DNA of 64,000 nt from Ectobius pallidus (GCA_964059195.1 CAXKWD010000007.1:1240001-1304000); one strand, 5' to 3'; positions 20,485-31,833 are shown, counted from the stretch's first letter. Numbers and translations: made by a program. Notes: generated by a model not told the origin, from the sequence alone.

Positions 20485-21813
20485 TTAAGACCATCCAATC
20501 TTATAATAGTCTTCAACTCTGTAGAGAGGATTAGCTGTTAGCACTCTTCTGATCGTTCTTTTAAAATTACTTGCAGGCATTCTCTTTATGACTTCTGGCA
20601 AGCTGTTGAATAATTTCAATGACATCACCTCATAGCTATTCTGAGTCGTACTATACTTGCATTTATTGATATATAAATAATTTCTACTTCGCGTAGGATA
20701 GCCATGAAGAGATGTACATTGGGTATATTCAGATATATTCTTCTTTACATGATTGAGACAATTAAAAATATATACACAAGGGAAGGTAAGAATATCAAGT
20801 TCAATAAATAGTGGTTTGCAGTGTGCTCTCGGGGGAGCTCCACATATTATTCTGATTGCCCTCTTTTGGAGTAATACAATTTTGTTGGTGTAAGTATGGT
20901 TTCCCCAGAGCAGTACTCCATAACTTAAGTGACTGTATATATGACTATAATAGACGGTTATCAAAGTTGATTTGCTAATACTATGACCAAGTACTCTTAG
21001 CATAAATAGACCCTTGCTAATCTTACTTGTTATATAGTTGATATGGGATTTCCATCCTAAATCAGGGTCAAGATAAATGCCCAGAAACTTAACAGAAGAT
21101 TCAGCATGGTACGAAGATCTGTTTAAACTAAATTTAATATTAACCGTTTTATTTTGATTAAGACTAAGTTTATTAGCGTCACACCAGTTTTGTATTTTTA
21201 TAGAAGTTGTTTCAAGTTTACTATGTAATTCATTATTGCTTCCATCACATATGTTCAAGGCTAGATCATCCGCGAATTGATAGGTTTCTAGGCATTCATC
21301 TCTTATACAATCAGGAAGATCGTTAATATATATCAAAAATAACACAGGTCCCAGAACAGAGCCCTGTGGGACACCATACTTCACATGCTTGAAGTGGGAC
21401 TGTTTCCCATTTAAATACACTGATTGCTGTCTGTCAGATAGATATGAATATAATAAATTGATGCTGTTAGTGTCAAAGCCGTAAAAGACAAGTTTACGTA
21501 TAAGAATTTCATGAGAGATTGTGTCAAAGGCTTTTGTGAGGTCGAAAAAACGACCACATGTGATTTTACCACATTCAAAAGCATCTAGGCTTCTCTTAAT
21601 AAATCCTATTATGGCGTCAACCGTACTATGGCCAGCTCGAAATCCAAATTGGTTAGTTGAAAACAGTAAGTTGCTTTCAAAGTATTGAATAATCTGTTTG
21701 TTTATCAGCATCTCAAAAGTCTTCGACACAATAGGTATAATACTAATGGGTCTGTAATTTGAATAATCTGATTTGCTGAAGGGATGAAAGCGATTGAAAA
21801 CCTGGCAGCACAC
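20485..21813 (-). CDS. LINE reverse transcriptase, 5'-truncated but open
   Basis: A 442-residue frame with no stops. Reverse transcriptase blocks in order: SNYRPISIIP (about 18-27), QFGFRAGHST (55-64), motif A FFDLTKAFD (89-97), motif B GVPQGSVLGPVLFLIYINDLP (147-167), motif C FADD (180-183), then VKFLGIYLDPDLGWKSHI and the SHLSYGVLLWG block. No RNase H follows, as in CR1/Jockey-type elements. FADD instead of YADD is common in LINEs. The endonuclease and the start of the reverse transcriptase are missing: the LINE homology begins near 21790 and the first codons (MCCQVFNRF) are probably read-in host sequence. Integrity suggests a fairly recent insertion, inside the long-TIR element at 19913-22498. 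It cannot move on its own. Confidence 0.85.
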   Translation of the reverse strand: MCCQVFNRFHPFSKSDYSNYRPISIIPIVSKTFEMLINKQIIQYFESNLLFSTNQFGFRAGHSTVDAIIGFIKRSLDAFECGKITCGRFFDLTKAFDTISHEILIRKLVFYGFDTNSINLLYSYLSDRQQSVYLNGKQSHFKHVKYGVPQGSVLGPVLFLIYINDLPDCIRDECLETYQFADDLALNICDGSNNELHSKLETTSIKIQNWCDANKLSLNQNKTVNIKFSLNRSSYHAESSVKFLGIYLDPDLGWKSHINYITSKISKGLFMLRVLGHSISKSTLITVYYSHIYSHLSYGVLLWGNHTYTNKIVLLQKRAIRIICGAPPRAHCKPLFIELDILTFPCVYIFNCLNHVKKNISEYTQCTSLHGYPTRSRNYLYINKCKYSTTQNSYEVMSLKLFNSLPEVIKRMPASNFKRTIRRVLTANPLYRVEDYYKIGWS

Positions 21814-22180
21814 CCTTCATATTCTAATTTGACATCTGTGAATGATAATTTATCTTGTCAAACCTTCCACAGTCACTATCAAACTTTTTTGACTGAAGTT
21901 ATAGAAGGGACGTTGGGTGAAACAGTACAATTTTGTATTGGTAATATGGACAAAGTGTCTTTGATTTTGAGATTACAGCGACCAACTAAATAAAACAACT
22001 TTGACTTACACTTGGCATGTTTAGAAGATATGATTAACCTTTTCTTTGCATGTGACCAACACAATTATGGCAGATATCTCGTAGTCCACATACTCACCCT
22101 TTTGAACCTGCAGAGGACACACCTGAAGCAGAATTACTTCGCAATAACGGTTTCAGTGACTGTAGATCACAAGTTCCGAG
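21784..22180 (+). pseudogene. Broken gene of a conserved unnamed TE-associated protein
   Basis: Broken frames read FHSHYQTFLTEV...FCIGNMDKV, then after a TAA stop NNFDLHLACLEDMI-NLFFACDQHNYGRYL, then LRNNGFSDCRSQVPSSRNSVD in another frame. From memory, a widespread unnamed protein in arthropod, mollusc and cnidarian genomes shows the same order: a W/F-x-L-H-L stretch, D/E-M-I-x-x-F-F-A-x-D-x-x-N-Y-x-R, then N-G-G-F-S and an R-x-P-x-D block. This copy has a stop, a frameshift and a LINE at its N-terminal side. It is the only coding relic between the long terminal arms. The family match is remembered, not searched. Confidence 0.5.
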
Positions 22181-22498
22181 TTCTAGAAATTCCGTGGATT
22201 TCCGGGTTTTACGGGGATATGTTGTAATTGATAACGAGCAAACAACTGAAACCTAAATCTAGATGACAATGCCAACAAAAACTATGTAAGTCAGAAATTC
22301 CCTGGGAATATTAGGATCAAAACACAAAGATTTTTAATAAATTAAAACGTACTCATCTTCTGCGGATTTTCGTGGTTTTCGGAGTTTTCCGGGGATATGC
22401 TGTAATTGATAAGGGGCAAACAACTAAATACTTATACTAGATGGTAATACCAACAAAAAATATATTAGTCGGAATTTCCCACGAGGGGGGATGGGGGT

Positions 22499-23007
22499 AT
22501 ACAGTAGCCTACGCTCTAATTCACCAACAGCTATATTATAATTTAGTGTTTCCATAATCTGTAAAATTTAGACTAATCACATGACTGGGCGCCACTGCTT
22601 TAGTTATTTTATTCATAACTCCAGTGTTAACAACGAAGTTCCTTTGATTTGCATTTTTTGAAATGTTAGAAGTCAGTGGCGGCCATGCCCTGGGGGATTT
22701 TATGCTGTAACAGGAAAAATTTAATCAATAGAGCAAAGTCTCTTAATAAAAGTTGCTATCCCCTCTATACACAGGTAAAATATTTCGGTGTTATTCATTA
22801 ACATTCTGTATAATATGCATATGAGTGAAGGGGCATATGAAAATACCGTACAATTGTATGTGTCCGAAATAATAGATTTGTCGGCTAAAGCCTTGCTTTG
22901 TGTACTTGATACATAAACAGCTATTAGGTAACTAATATGTGTTTTCTTTTGTTTCAGGTACGTCGTATTCATACAGCTTGTTGTGAGTATTGTTTAACTA
23001 TGACTTA
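22499..23007. other. Anonymous DNA
   Basis: Holds a GTGGCGGCCATGCCC motif near 22677 resembling a transposon end, but no partner. No gene seen. Confidence 0.35.
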
Positions 23008-23413
23008 CTAGCAGATCCCCGCGGCTTCGCCCATGACAATTAATTTTAAGATTAAAAATCAAGAGAAAATAGTTAAAACACTATATTTATTAACACTTGC
23101 ATGCGAAACATTCATAAGTCTAAACTAAACTATTCATAATTAACGAAACAGCTAAAAATCCGGCTTTCAAGTGAATTCCTCGATTAGAAAGCGCAGAATG
23201 GGAAAAAACAGCCTCAGATTCGAGTTACCTAGCCCAGAAAACCCCTGCATAGTGAGTTTCGTCCAAATCGAACAGTGTTTGCCCATTTAGGCCTATAGGC
23301 TATTCATTATCCCTCTTCCATCTATGTTGAAAATTTCAGATCTCTGCGTTCAGTGGATTTCACTGGGCATCGCGAACAGCCAAAAGACAAACGCTTCCTT
23401 TTATTATTGTAGA
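23008..23413 (-). mobile_element. Non-autonomous Helitron (406 bp), uninterrupted copy
   Basis: Minus orientation: begins TCTACAATAATAAAAGGAAG after an A (23413) and ends GGGGATCTGCTAG before a T (23008), with a GCGAAGCCGCGGGG structured region before the CTAG. Same family as the Helitrons at 10093-10754 and 15987-18634, with shared blocks GATTTGGACGAAACTCACTA and AGGGGTTTTCTGGG. It preserves empty sites for both HINE insertions of the 16-18.6-kb copy. Internal peptide GQTLFDLDETHYAGVFWAR then a stop. Confidence 0.85.
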
Positions 23414-23439
23414 TAGTTAGTACTGTTGTAGATTTAAAG

Positions 23440-23500
23440 TCTGTTAATCTTCTGAACTCTAATATTTGATTTAACATCTTGGTTAATGTTCGCTTATCGA
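23440..23500 (+). repeat. Dispersed repeat shared with 33843-33900
   Basis: TTAATCTTCTGAACTCTAAT followed by ATTTGATTTAACATCTTGG and TTAATGTTC is found again at 33843-33900 with few changes. The rest of the two flanks differ. Element type unknown. Confidence 0.6.
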
Positions 23501-24088
23501 GAGCTAAATGCCATCCGTCTGCGCACGAAGTGGTTATAATGCATGGCGCTAGAGGTTTATATTTGCTTTGGGGTCATGTAATACGATGACAAGGATATAC
23601 AAAGGACGCACGTGCGCAGTATCATCAGTTGTTTGGAGGAGGCTACCATTTTCTATGTCATTGAGGTCACGTGGGGAAAGAATGACGCTCATATTTTTTT
23701 ATATAATCTTTTTTTAAAAATCCTATTCCTGTGTATTCAAAACAATTGGATGCAAAATATAGCATTATATTGTGTAAAATGGCAGTCGTCAATGACACAC
23801 GACCGAATTAGGTGGCTTTTATAAATTTGAACCACAAATTTGACCGTGGGACATGGGCTAAGTATTCATATTTACGCAGTTTACTAAACACTTCGCAGAA
23901 AATAGTATTACGAAATAACAAATTTTAAAAAGTGTTTAATAGTATTAATATGATAAATGCTTAATATGTAAGGACCTAGAACAGGAAACTAGATGAAATT
24001 GCCTACACTTATTTTAATGTCTACCCAGCAAATTTCAACCAAAGCATTTTCAAACTACATCGTAAACACAGACCATAGTTGGAAGTGC
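23501..24088. other. Anonymous DNA 3' of the orphan secreted gene
   Basis: No recognised element. No AATAAA in the minus orientation was spotted close to the stop at 24089. Confidence 0.35.
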
Positions 24089-24469
24089 CTACATCCTGAG
24101 CACGTAGTATAGGGCGTACAAGATGGCGGCCATGACGTAGAGCGGACGCATGAGGAAGTTGCGCAGCTTGTAGAGCGCAGAGGAGATTTTCGGAGCGCGC
24201 TGCTCGAAGGCATAGCGCAGGTTCGACCAGTCATGGGTGAGCTTGTACACGAACGGGTACAGCTTAGGGAAGTTCTGCTTGGTGTAGTACCGGGGATTGT
24301 CGACAAACTCCATCGCTCGCGGGAACACAGCGCGCAAGAGGGATTTAACTCCATGGTGCCATTGCACTGACCAGTCCAAAAGTGTGTCGAGCCAGACCTG
24401 TACCGCGTTCTCTTCTCCCTGGCAGCCGCGTGCAGTCAAAACTACTAGAATGAGATGCACCAGGTGCAT
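24089..24469 (-). CDS. Orphan small secreted or membrane-anchored protein
   Basis: A 126-residue protein, GC-richer than the surrounding AT-rich DNA. Residues 1-18 (MHLVHLILVVLTARGCQG) form a likely signal peptide, with the mature part starting EENAVQVW. The mature part has no cysteine, is rich in Trp, Tyr and Phe, has several amphipathic stretches (WLDTLLDWSVQW, KISSALYKLRNFL) and ends in a hydrophobic run (PLYVMAAILYALYYVLRM) that could be a C-terminal membrane segment. No family recognised, and no clear similarity to the two Cys-rich proteins. No TATA box precedes it. A GTGTGTGATTACAG/G acceptor-like site lies 12 bp before the ATG, so an upstream non-coding exon is possible. A shadow frame on the same strand (24055-24354) is rejected. 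Confidence 0.55.
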   Translation of the reverse strand: MHLVHLILVVLTARGCQGEENAVQVWLDTLLDWSVQWHHGVKSLLRAVFPRAMEFVDNPRYYTKQNFPKLYPFVYKLTHDWSNLRYAFEQRAPKISSALYKLRNFLMRPLYVMAAILYALYYVLRM

Positions 24470-24837
24470 TCTGGGTTATGCCTGTAATCACACACAAGAC
24501 CGATAATCAAGTAGCTACCCTAATTCCTTTGACTCGTCACAAAATGATAAATTCATGTTTTTTAATTATTGTTTATTTATGTTACCAATCATAATAAGAG
24601 GAAACTGCAATAAAAATATGTGTGACGTTGTTGTACTTGAGTGGTATTCATAATAGAACTTCTTGAGTACCTGTGACTCGTTCGATTTTCCCTTTTATTC
24701 TATGCTGATCAAAATTACAAATAGGCCGCTAAAAATATGACACACATGAGTAAGCATGTATTGAAATAGTAAACACCAAGTACGTTCATAAATGGTCTGG
24801 AATAATGGGTTATGTGCTATGTGGTTCTTATATTTTG

Positions 24838-25070
24838 GTGCCTGTAACTTATAGTTCTACCTGTTGTTGCGCATTTCATTTAGGTCCTTTGTTTTCATTG
24901 TGAAGAATTTGCATAGTGTTATCAATATTAAAATGCTGAGGTTTTTCTTTTAGTAAGTTAGATGTTTTGCATATGCCGATTTGTTTTAATTAAATTTGAA
25001 GTCCTGAGCGTGTTTTGAGTTTTCGGCCAGTTTGGCCTTTGTAATCCATACATTTTAGTGTATAAACACC
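24838..25070 (-). pseudogene. Penelope-like element GIY-YIG endonuclease remnant
   Basis: The minus frame from 25070 reads GVYTLKCMDY-KGQTGRKLKTR and then QHFNIDNTMQILHNENKGPK. These match the GIY-YIG domain that closes Penelope-like retroelement proteins: G-[VI]-Y-x-L-x-C, G-Q-T-G-R-x-x-x-x-R, then H-x-x-N-[IL]-E/D-N-x-M-x-I-L-H. The YIG segment is shortened by a small deletion and stops follow, so it is dead. No reverse transcriptase part was recognised upstream. Confidence 0.7.
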
Positions 25071-28000
25071 AACCCCATAGGGTGGTTAGGTCTTCTGCCC
25101 TGTCCGTTACACTTACATAACGAGCATACATTTAAATTTATTGATAAATCACTTTTGTTTTGTGACATAACGTTTATGACACTTACTAGGTAAAGGCCAA
25201 TCATGACTAAGAACGTGTTAATATTAACCAGCCAGCTTCTATAAACATGAATGAAATGCGTTTGTCTATATCTCCTTAGAAACAGAATCCACTGGAAGTA
25301 TGACAAAATTATGAGCGAGTTAAAGCCAAAGTGGTGTAAGTCATGTGTCATGCATTTAGAGAAACAGAAGGTTTTGTTAGATGTATTATAATAATCTCTC
25401 CTAATATTGTCCTCCCACTTACGTTTAATGGTATATATATATATATATAGTGTGTGAACATAATAGGACGTACACGACTCTTCCTGCTAACAGATCTATA
25501 CGGCAACATTGCATTGCTGTACTTAGGTTAAAATTTTTTAAAGCATGACTTATACGACTTTGGCTTTAACTCCCTCATAAATTTAAGTTTATGTTTAAGA
25601 AACAGCGTTATAATTATATTTTAGGGTAGATATACCACTAAAGAATGTTCACTGAGCGAATGCCTTTTAATACTACGATCGAAGTCCAATGCACTATTCA
25701 AATATTTAAATTGGAATATAATAATCATAGATAACGTAACGGTGGCTAACATTTACTGTCATCAATGTTATTTAAACCACGAAAATGAATAAAGAATCGC
25801 TATTTGTGCCATTATTACAATCGATTATTATAATACATCGATCGGTGACAGTCGCGCTTGGATCTACTTTTCACAGTTGTTTTATTTTTTTGAAATTAGC
25901 CTCCTTGGTAGGCTATAACTTATAATATCGTATATATTATTACGCCAAATTTATAATACTGCTTCACCACACATATAATTACACATTGCATTCATATCTT
26001 CTTTTGCTCTGTTGCAGCTTACACATTCCCAATTATTTATTGTTTTACACCAAAGAAGCTCAGTCCTTGTGTGAATTTAGATCAAAACACGTGCAATAAA
26101 ATGAAAGTGATGAAATTGAAACCATAAAATTATGTGGTATCTTATTACATTTTACTCCTGGACATATTTACCAATTTCTGCTGTCTCCTTCACATTCCGC
26201 CACTGGCGCTGTCTGTCTTAACACTGCCATGAATTGTGTTATTTATCTCGAACGTCATAATTGCCCTCCAGAGCGCTCCAGTGTTCTCGTGACAACAGAG
26301 CGCCCAATGAACCCCTGCAGAGCCCTAATCACCTGCAAGGCTGTCACTCAAGTGGAACTGATGTGTCTTATCAGTGTCAAATGTACTTAGCGAGTGGCAT
26401 TTCTACAGTGGGCGTAATTTGCATTGACTAGGCATGCACAAGATCTGCTTCCTGCGACCAGGCTCATTGCTCGCGAGCTACTATTGAGGGAGAAATACTA
26501 ATAAAAGTTGCTTATATTTGCGTTGAACGATTGTTTGGTTGCTCAAGTTCTACTTTATAGCGAGCAACCGACCGATTATGATGCTTGGAGCCCCAAAGTG
26601 ACTTCTCAGTTGATCACATTGTCTCTAATTCCTGAATTTCTCGTTGGTAACTGCATCTTTGTCCTTATAATTATAGCCTACATGTTAAATATATTTTCAA
26701 CAGAGAAAAAATCCAGCGCACGGGCCTATACAACCGTCCGTGCTTTTACAAGACAAAGAGAGAGAAAAATGTGATGACACAATTCAACATAATAATGCTA
26801 TTCACAGGTGAAGGAAAAGAGAAAAATGTAGCCTAAAAAAGCAACAAGTGAAGCAACCTAACTTGGCATTGTGCGGCTTTGAAGCAAGAAATTTTAACCG
26901 TTTGGAGTAAATTATTGCAGGATCTATTACAGTGATTATTACTGTTATTTTTATTATTACTATTATCATCACCATCATTGGCGCTAAAGAACTCCCCTCC
27001 AAATGTTTTGGTTAATTTTATGTCGCTGTTACTTAAATGAGTTACAACTTGCGAGGGAGCTCAAGGATCGGCTGAAGGAAACTTAATGACTTTTTCTTTT
27101 TGCTATTAGAACGTAAAATATATTCATAATCAAGGTCGACAGGATTATTATTTTTGTGCGTTGGTTATAATATATTTATATTAAAAGTAAGTTTCCGCCA
27201 ATGTACTAGTGATGTAACGACGTTGTGTGCTGAATACGAAAAAACTGGAATATAAGTTTACAATATGGTTTTTATTGGAAGCTTATGTTATAAAAACAAT
27301 TATACAATCTATTACTATTGATTGAAAAATGTGTTGATATTGACATTCAGTCATCTTACTGTGACTTTGTCAGTTTCTTAAAACAGCATATCGTGTACAC
27401 AAATTTAATATTAGGCCTACAATTAACTGCTGGTGAGATTAAAACACAGTTTTATAAATAATAATAAAATTACTAGTACATGTGATAAAATTACATTAAT
27501 TACCAAATTTGTTGTGTGCATAATTCTTGTTAAAACCTTTTGTTTTAACTTCTAGAATAAGCTATTTCTTGTAGAAACAATAATTTTAAAAATTACTGAG
27601 TGTGTATATATATTTATATTGAAATGCACATAAATGATTGTAATATTATTAAAAAAACCTTTTTAATAACTTTCAGAAAAATCTGTTGCCGCAAATCTTC
27701 ATCCATAAAACGCTCCATTCTGCCGTAATTAGTCAAGCATTAAATTTACCCTGATGTAGAGCAAAATTGTGCTTTATTGTCAATAATTATTATTATTACA
27801 ATTGTCATAATGAATAGAGGAGAAAGTGTGATGACTGAGGTAGTTCACTGGTTCCGCCGCTAGAGAGCATTTACTCTGCTTGAGATTCGCGGAAGCAAGG
27901 TTACTACGGGCGGTATAGGAAAAATCGCAAACACTCTTAAACAAAATAATACATTAATCTACTTCAAAATGACTCACCTTATCCAAAATGAATTGTTAGA

Positions 28001-28974
28001 TACTTGTGACCACTTTCGGGATGCTTGACACGTCTTGGAAGATATCATCTCCGTAAATAAACATGGCCTTGTGCAACAGTAATTTCTCAGATTTCGTTAT
28101 ATATCTTTCCAAAATCGAAGATGTTCACAAGCAATGAACAATTATATAATATAGGTATAAAATAGCTAAGGGATGATTTGATCTAATATTTTGTTGCCTA
28201 GAAAATAGGGTAGAGGGTACATTTGTATAGAAATAACAACGTATAATTAGGGTAGAAAACAGCTAAGAGATTTTTTATAATTTAATATTAATTATACATG
28301 GTGTAGAATATTACAGAGTATTAATTTGTATTAATACTGTATTGTATTAATAGTAGCCTAATATTATTTATATTAATATTAATTGTATCCTGGTTGTATG
28401 GGGTAAGTTATGTAGGTGAAACAGGTCAAAAGCTCAGAGCTGTGTACACATTATGCGACAGAGATAATATAAACTAAGGGATGATTTATGAATTGCAGGG
28501 CACGGAAAATTTCATAAGCAGCATTACAAAAATAGGGTGCAGGATCTTTAAAATTGGCGTCTCAACATCCGATAATGACACACATACGCAAAAATTGTTT
28601 TGCAATGCATACTACATATATCGCAAAATATTTCAGAGCATTTTCCCTGATTTTTTCATTAAAAATAAAATCTTCTTGCCTTAACTATATCCCGATAGTA
28701 TGCTCTTAAACTCTCGGCAATTCGACGCCCATTTAACTGGTGTTGTTAAATTATAATATGAAAAAAGCACAATAAGATATTAAACTATTAATGCATTTGC
28801 TACGCTAATTAGACATACACATTACTAACACAAATGAACAGAAAATATAATAAATAATCCAACAAATGTATAAATAAACGTAGTGTAGATTTAAGAAGTT
28901 AGAAAACAGCTTGATTCATTCCTTTTCCCCACCAAGTCAATCTTGCAGTATGAGTACAAGTAGTCAGTTAACAT

Positions 28975-28977
<3 letters not shown>
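25071..28977. other. Long anonymous AT-rich tract
   Basis: About 3.9 kb without a recognised gene. Holds a (TA)n run at about 25432-25449. Near 28420 a short YVGETGQKLRA reading may be a second GIY-YIG scrap, too short to call. A denser, GC-richer stretch at 26170-26480 was examined without result. Confidence 0.4.

Positions 28978-29043
<66 letters not shown>
28978..29043 (+). repeat. (ATT)22 microsatellite
   Basis: An uninterrupted run of ATT of about 66 bp. Length and purity suggest it is polymorphic. Confidence 0.95.
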
Positions 29044-29130
29044 GAGTCAACGAATACATTATTTAAAGATCTTTACGTTATTGCTGGGTAAGTTATGGAA
29101 AAGATGCTTGCTAATACCTCAATACCATTC

Positions 29131-29510
29131 TCATAGCTTTAGCACCTGGAGTAATTACTATTACTCGTAAATCATTATAGGTATAAAGATGGTACTCCAT
29201 TTATAATACGATTCAAATATTTCACTAAAACTTACATGCTTGAATCTATTTCTGGACACAAAAATAAAATAAAATATTCAAATTTGCTTCACCCTCCACA
29301 TTTCACGATCGTCCCAAATCATTCAGACAGCTGTAGCGCCCGAAATAATTACCACTCAATTACTCGTAAACCATTCAAGATATAAAGGTGGTACTTAATT
29401 TAAAATAAAATTCAAATATTTCACTAAAACTTTCTCGCTTGAAGTTTTTACGGGACACAAAAATGAAAAAAAATTGTCGCATAGTCAATTACCGCTTCAC
29501 CCTCCATGAA
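29131..29510 (+). repeat. Tandem duplication of a ~190-bp unit
   Basis: Unit 1 (about 29131-29310) and unit 2 (about 29325-29510) share GCTxTAGCxCC, AATTACTCGTAAA-CATT, TAAAG-TGGTACT, TTCAAATATTTCACTAAAAC, GGACACAAAAAT and GCTTCACCCTCCA in the same order. Divergence is considerable, so the duplication is old. No coding capacity. Confidence 0.75.
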
Positions 29511-30451
29511 TTTTGTGTAATTGGTGATGTTTATAAAATGAAATAAAAACATTTATGTCCGCATTTTTGAAGTCTCGGTTTGAACCATCAGAAGGAATGT
29601 TGTGTGTAGATTATTTCTGCACAAATTTCACAGAAATAGGACCACGGGTTAATTAAAGATTGCGAGTTTAATCATAAGATGCCAAACTATCATGATGTCG
29701 CATTCAGAAGCTGAAACGCAAACGAAGGTGCTGCCAGTGTTTCGGTGGACCGCCGCGCTCCCTATACCTACCATTGCTTGAGCGGCCGAGTCATCTCACT
29801 TTCTCCCTCTATTCATTATGCTAATGTTATAACTTCTACCGTATTTGCTCGCGGTATTTTCGTACTTTTTCACTTTTTGCGCGTAAAATATGCCGATTTT
29901 TTATAACTAGGTCTTAATATCTGCGTTCCTCAATTCTTAAAAAAAATAGAAGGTGATCTACTATAAGGAATATTTCCTAGCCTCCAGACCATGAAATGCC
30001 CTACAGTCACTTTTTGCGTTTTTTCCCCTACAATAACACACTTTGGACTCTAAAATGCCAAATTCTCTTTCTGCTGAACGATTGCCAAATTGTAATATGA
30101 ATGACGGTGTGTACAATCCTGCAATTCCAACACAAGTGCACACTATTGTTAAGAAGTAACTGTTATATTACAGTGTCATCAGTCCCTTCAGGTAGAGGAG
30201 ATTAGTCAATGAACAATTCCTACAATGGATCTAAACCTGTATAGCCATTGTGAAACTAAATCATTTACATTTTTGTGCTTCAAGATGCCATTGTTTTATA
30301 CAAGACTCGTCCATTCTGAACTGTTTTCACAGTTTGGGTCCTTAATTTTGCTCTCTTTCAATTGGCAAAACTAGGCCTTTCCTTTGTTGGGGTCTTCTTC
30401 AATTTCTGCACCCGATCTCTATTTCTTCCACAATAAAACTAAATATAAATA
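29511..30451. other. Anonymous DNA
   Basis: No recognised gene or element. Confidence 0.4.
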
Positions 30452-30960
30452 AATCAGGTAAACTGATACTCCCTTTCTTCTATTACCATCTTTGGCCTGA
30501 TGGTGGGTGCAAGAGGGACAATTCCTTCATTCTTTGTAGATTTCTGCAGATTCTTCCGTCTGAACAGCATTTTAATAAAAGAAGTGTCTCTGACAGCCCT
30601 GAAAGGTTCCCTCTCTATACTCAGGAATCACATATTCCTTAATTGTATATATTTGTCTTCAATGTTCTTTTTTTCTTGTTTCATAAGTTTTCTTGATATA
30701 TGTGAGTTTTTTCTTAATGTTTATTGTAAATGCTTGTAAACACTTCTTTGTGGTGCAAATCATTTTCTTTTATATTACGCTTTGTCTTAGGGCAACCCTT
30801 AACTAAGGGAAGCTGAATGTAAATAAACATGAATATATAAAGTGCCAGAATGCTTTTGTTTAATCAGTGATAATTGCAATTATGATATGCAGAAAATAAA
30901 TTATTTTTGTAATTCATTTTCGAGTCAAGCTCCAGATCGGTTCATTAAGCAAGGCTTAAG
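30452..30960 (-). mobile_element. HINE-type 3' end split by a LINE tail
   Basis: The terminal hairpin ATCAGGTAAACTGAT lies at 30453-30467. The expected continuation (AAGTGCCAGAATG, TTTAATCAGTGATAATTGC, TGATATGCAGAAAATAAA) resumes only at 30839. The 365 bp between are foreign (see 30470-30833). The distal part shares CTCCAGATCGGTTCATTAAG with the HINEs at 41786 and 55945. The 5' end was not found. Confidence 0.65.
30470..30833 (+). mobile_element. 5'-truncated LINE 3' end
   Basis: The insert within the HINE end finishes GGGCAACCCTTAACTAAGGG then AAGCTGAATGTAAATAAAC, the stem-loop plus AATAAA-rich finish typical of Jockey/CR1 LINE 3' ends. A 79-codon plus frame (30500-30739) is open but not diagnostic. 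Flanks repeat only a few bases (ATA), so the target duplication is unclear. Confidence 0.5.
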
Positions 30961-31833
30961 GAAGAACAAAGGTCTAGTTAGAGTAGCATACGGCTAAGGG
31001 ACTCTGGGTTAACTATGATCAAATAAATGAAAACGTCTTAAGTGAAACTCACTTAATTTCCTCTACGCAAATAATGTTTGTGTAGGTCTATAATATATTA
31101 TGTATGGCATTCTCTTCGTGTAAATTGGTTATAAAATGAAAATAAAGTAATTACCACATCGTATCGCATCCCCGAAGGATACATAACTCAAATAAAATCT
31201 GATTAATGCACTCACGTAACTGTCTTTGTCATAAGCATGGTCAATACGTCTTTCTCACTTCACCTTCTGATATAGAATAAGAGGCCTTATTGCAAAGAGT
31301 GTGCATTCATTTGTTTCAACCTGATGTAAGGCTTTATTGTTTACCAGGCAAGACTGAGTCTCTAGAAACAGTGGGTGGCTTATAACTACCCTTCAGTTAC
31401 ATTTTTTCGAAAAATGTTTCAAATAAAAGTTTTACCTTTTGTATAAGCACTCCATGTACAATCGTTAAAGCGTTCGATAAAATCGCGAAAAACGAAATTT
31501 TCATAATTTTCACCTTAAAGATAAGAGAAAGTTATCGCCAATCTTCGTGTCAATATCTCCTCTAACTACCTACGATAAGGACAGAGGAAGTAAAAACCTA
31601 AGTAAGCATGTATTGGGTCGTTAGCTAAAAAATGGCGTTTTCTGGCTGAACTAATGAATAAAAGCTAAAATAAAAGGATCCTGACTATGTTGAAAATTTC
31701 AGTTTGGCTGAGCATCGCTTCTTGTGTTGTTCATGTATTTCTTATCTTCCCTCATATAGATACTAACATAATTGTTGTGATAGGATGAATAACGGGAGAA
31801 GCAATCGCTCTTCATTAGCATGGATATCTGCAG
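30961..31833. other. Anonymous DNA upstream of secreted gene 2
   Basis: The phrase GGCTTATAACTACCCTTCA near 31376 is also found near 2614, upstream of nothing recognisable; possibly a shared repeat. No gene seen. Confidence 0.35.

Larger units (their letters stand above)
19913..22498. mobile_element. Long-TIR element with internal subrepeats, split by a LINE
   Basis: The left arm (19913 to about 20345) and right arm (about 22185-22498) are inverted copies. The left begins ACCCTCCCCCTCCCCCGTGG then AATTTCCGAC...TTGGTATTGCCATC. The right, reversed, begins ACCCCCATCCCCCCTCGTGGG then AAATTCCGAC...TTGGTATTACCATC. Each arm holds two or three ~150-bp direct subrepeats sharing CCCAGGGAATTTCTGA, GTTGTTTGCCCC and CCGGAAA-ACC. 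Between the arms lie part of a degraded protein gene (21784-22180) and a LINE (20376 to about 21790) inserted later. The target duplication could not be fixed. Foldback-like or a DNA transposon with long TIRs; superfamily unknown. Confidence 0.65.
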
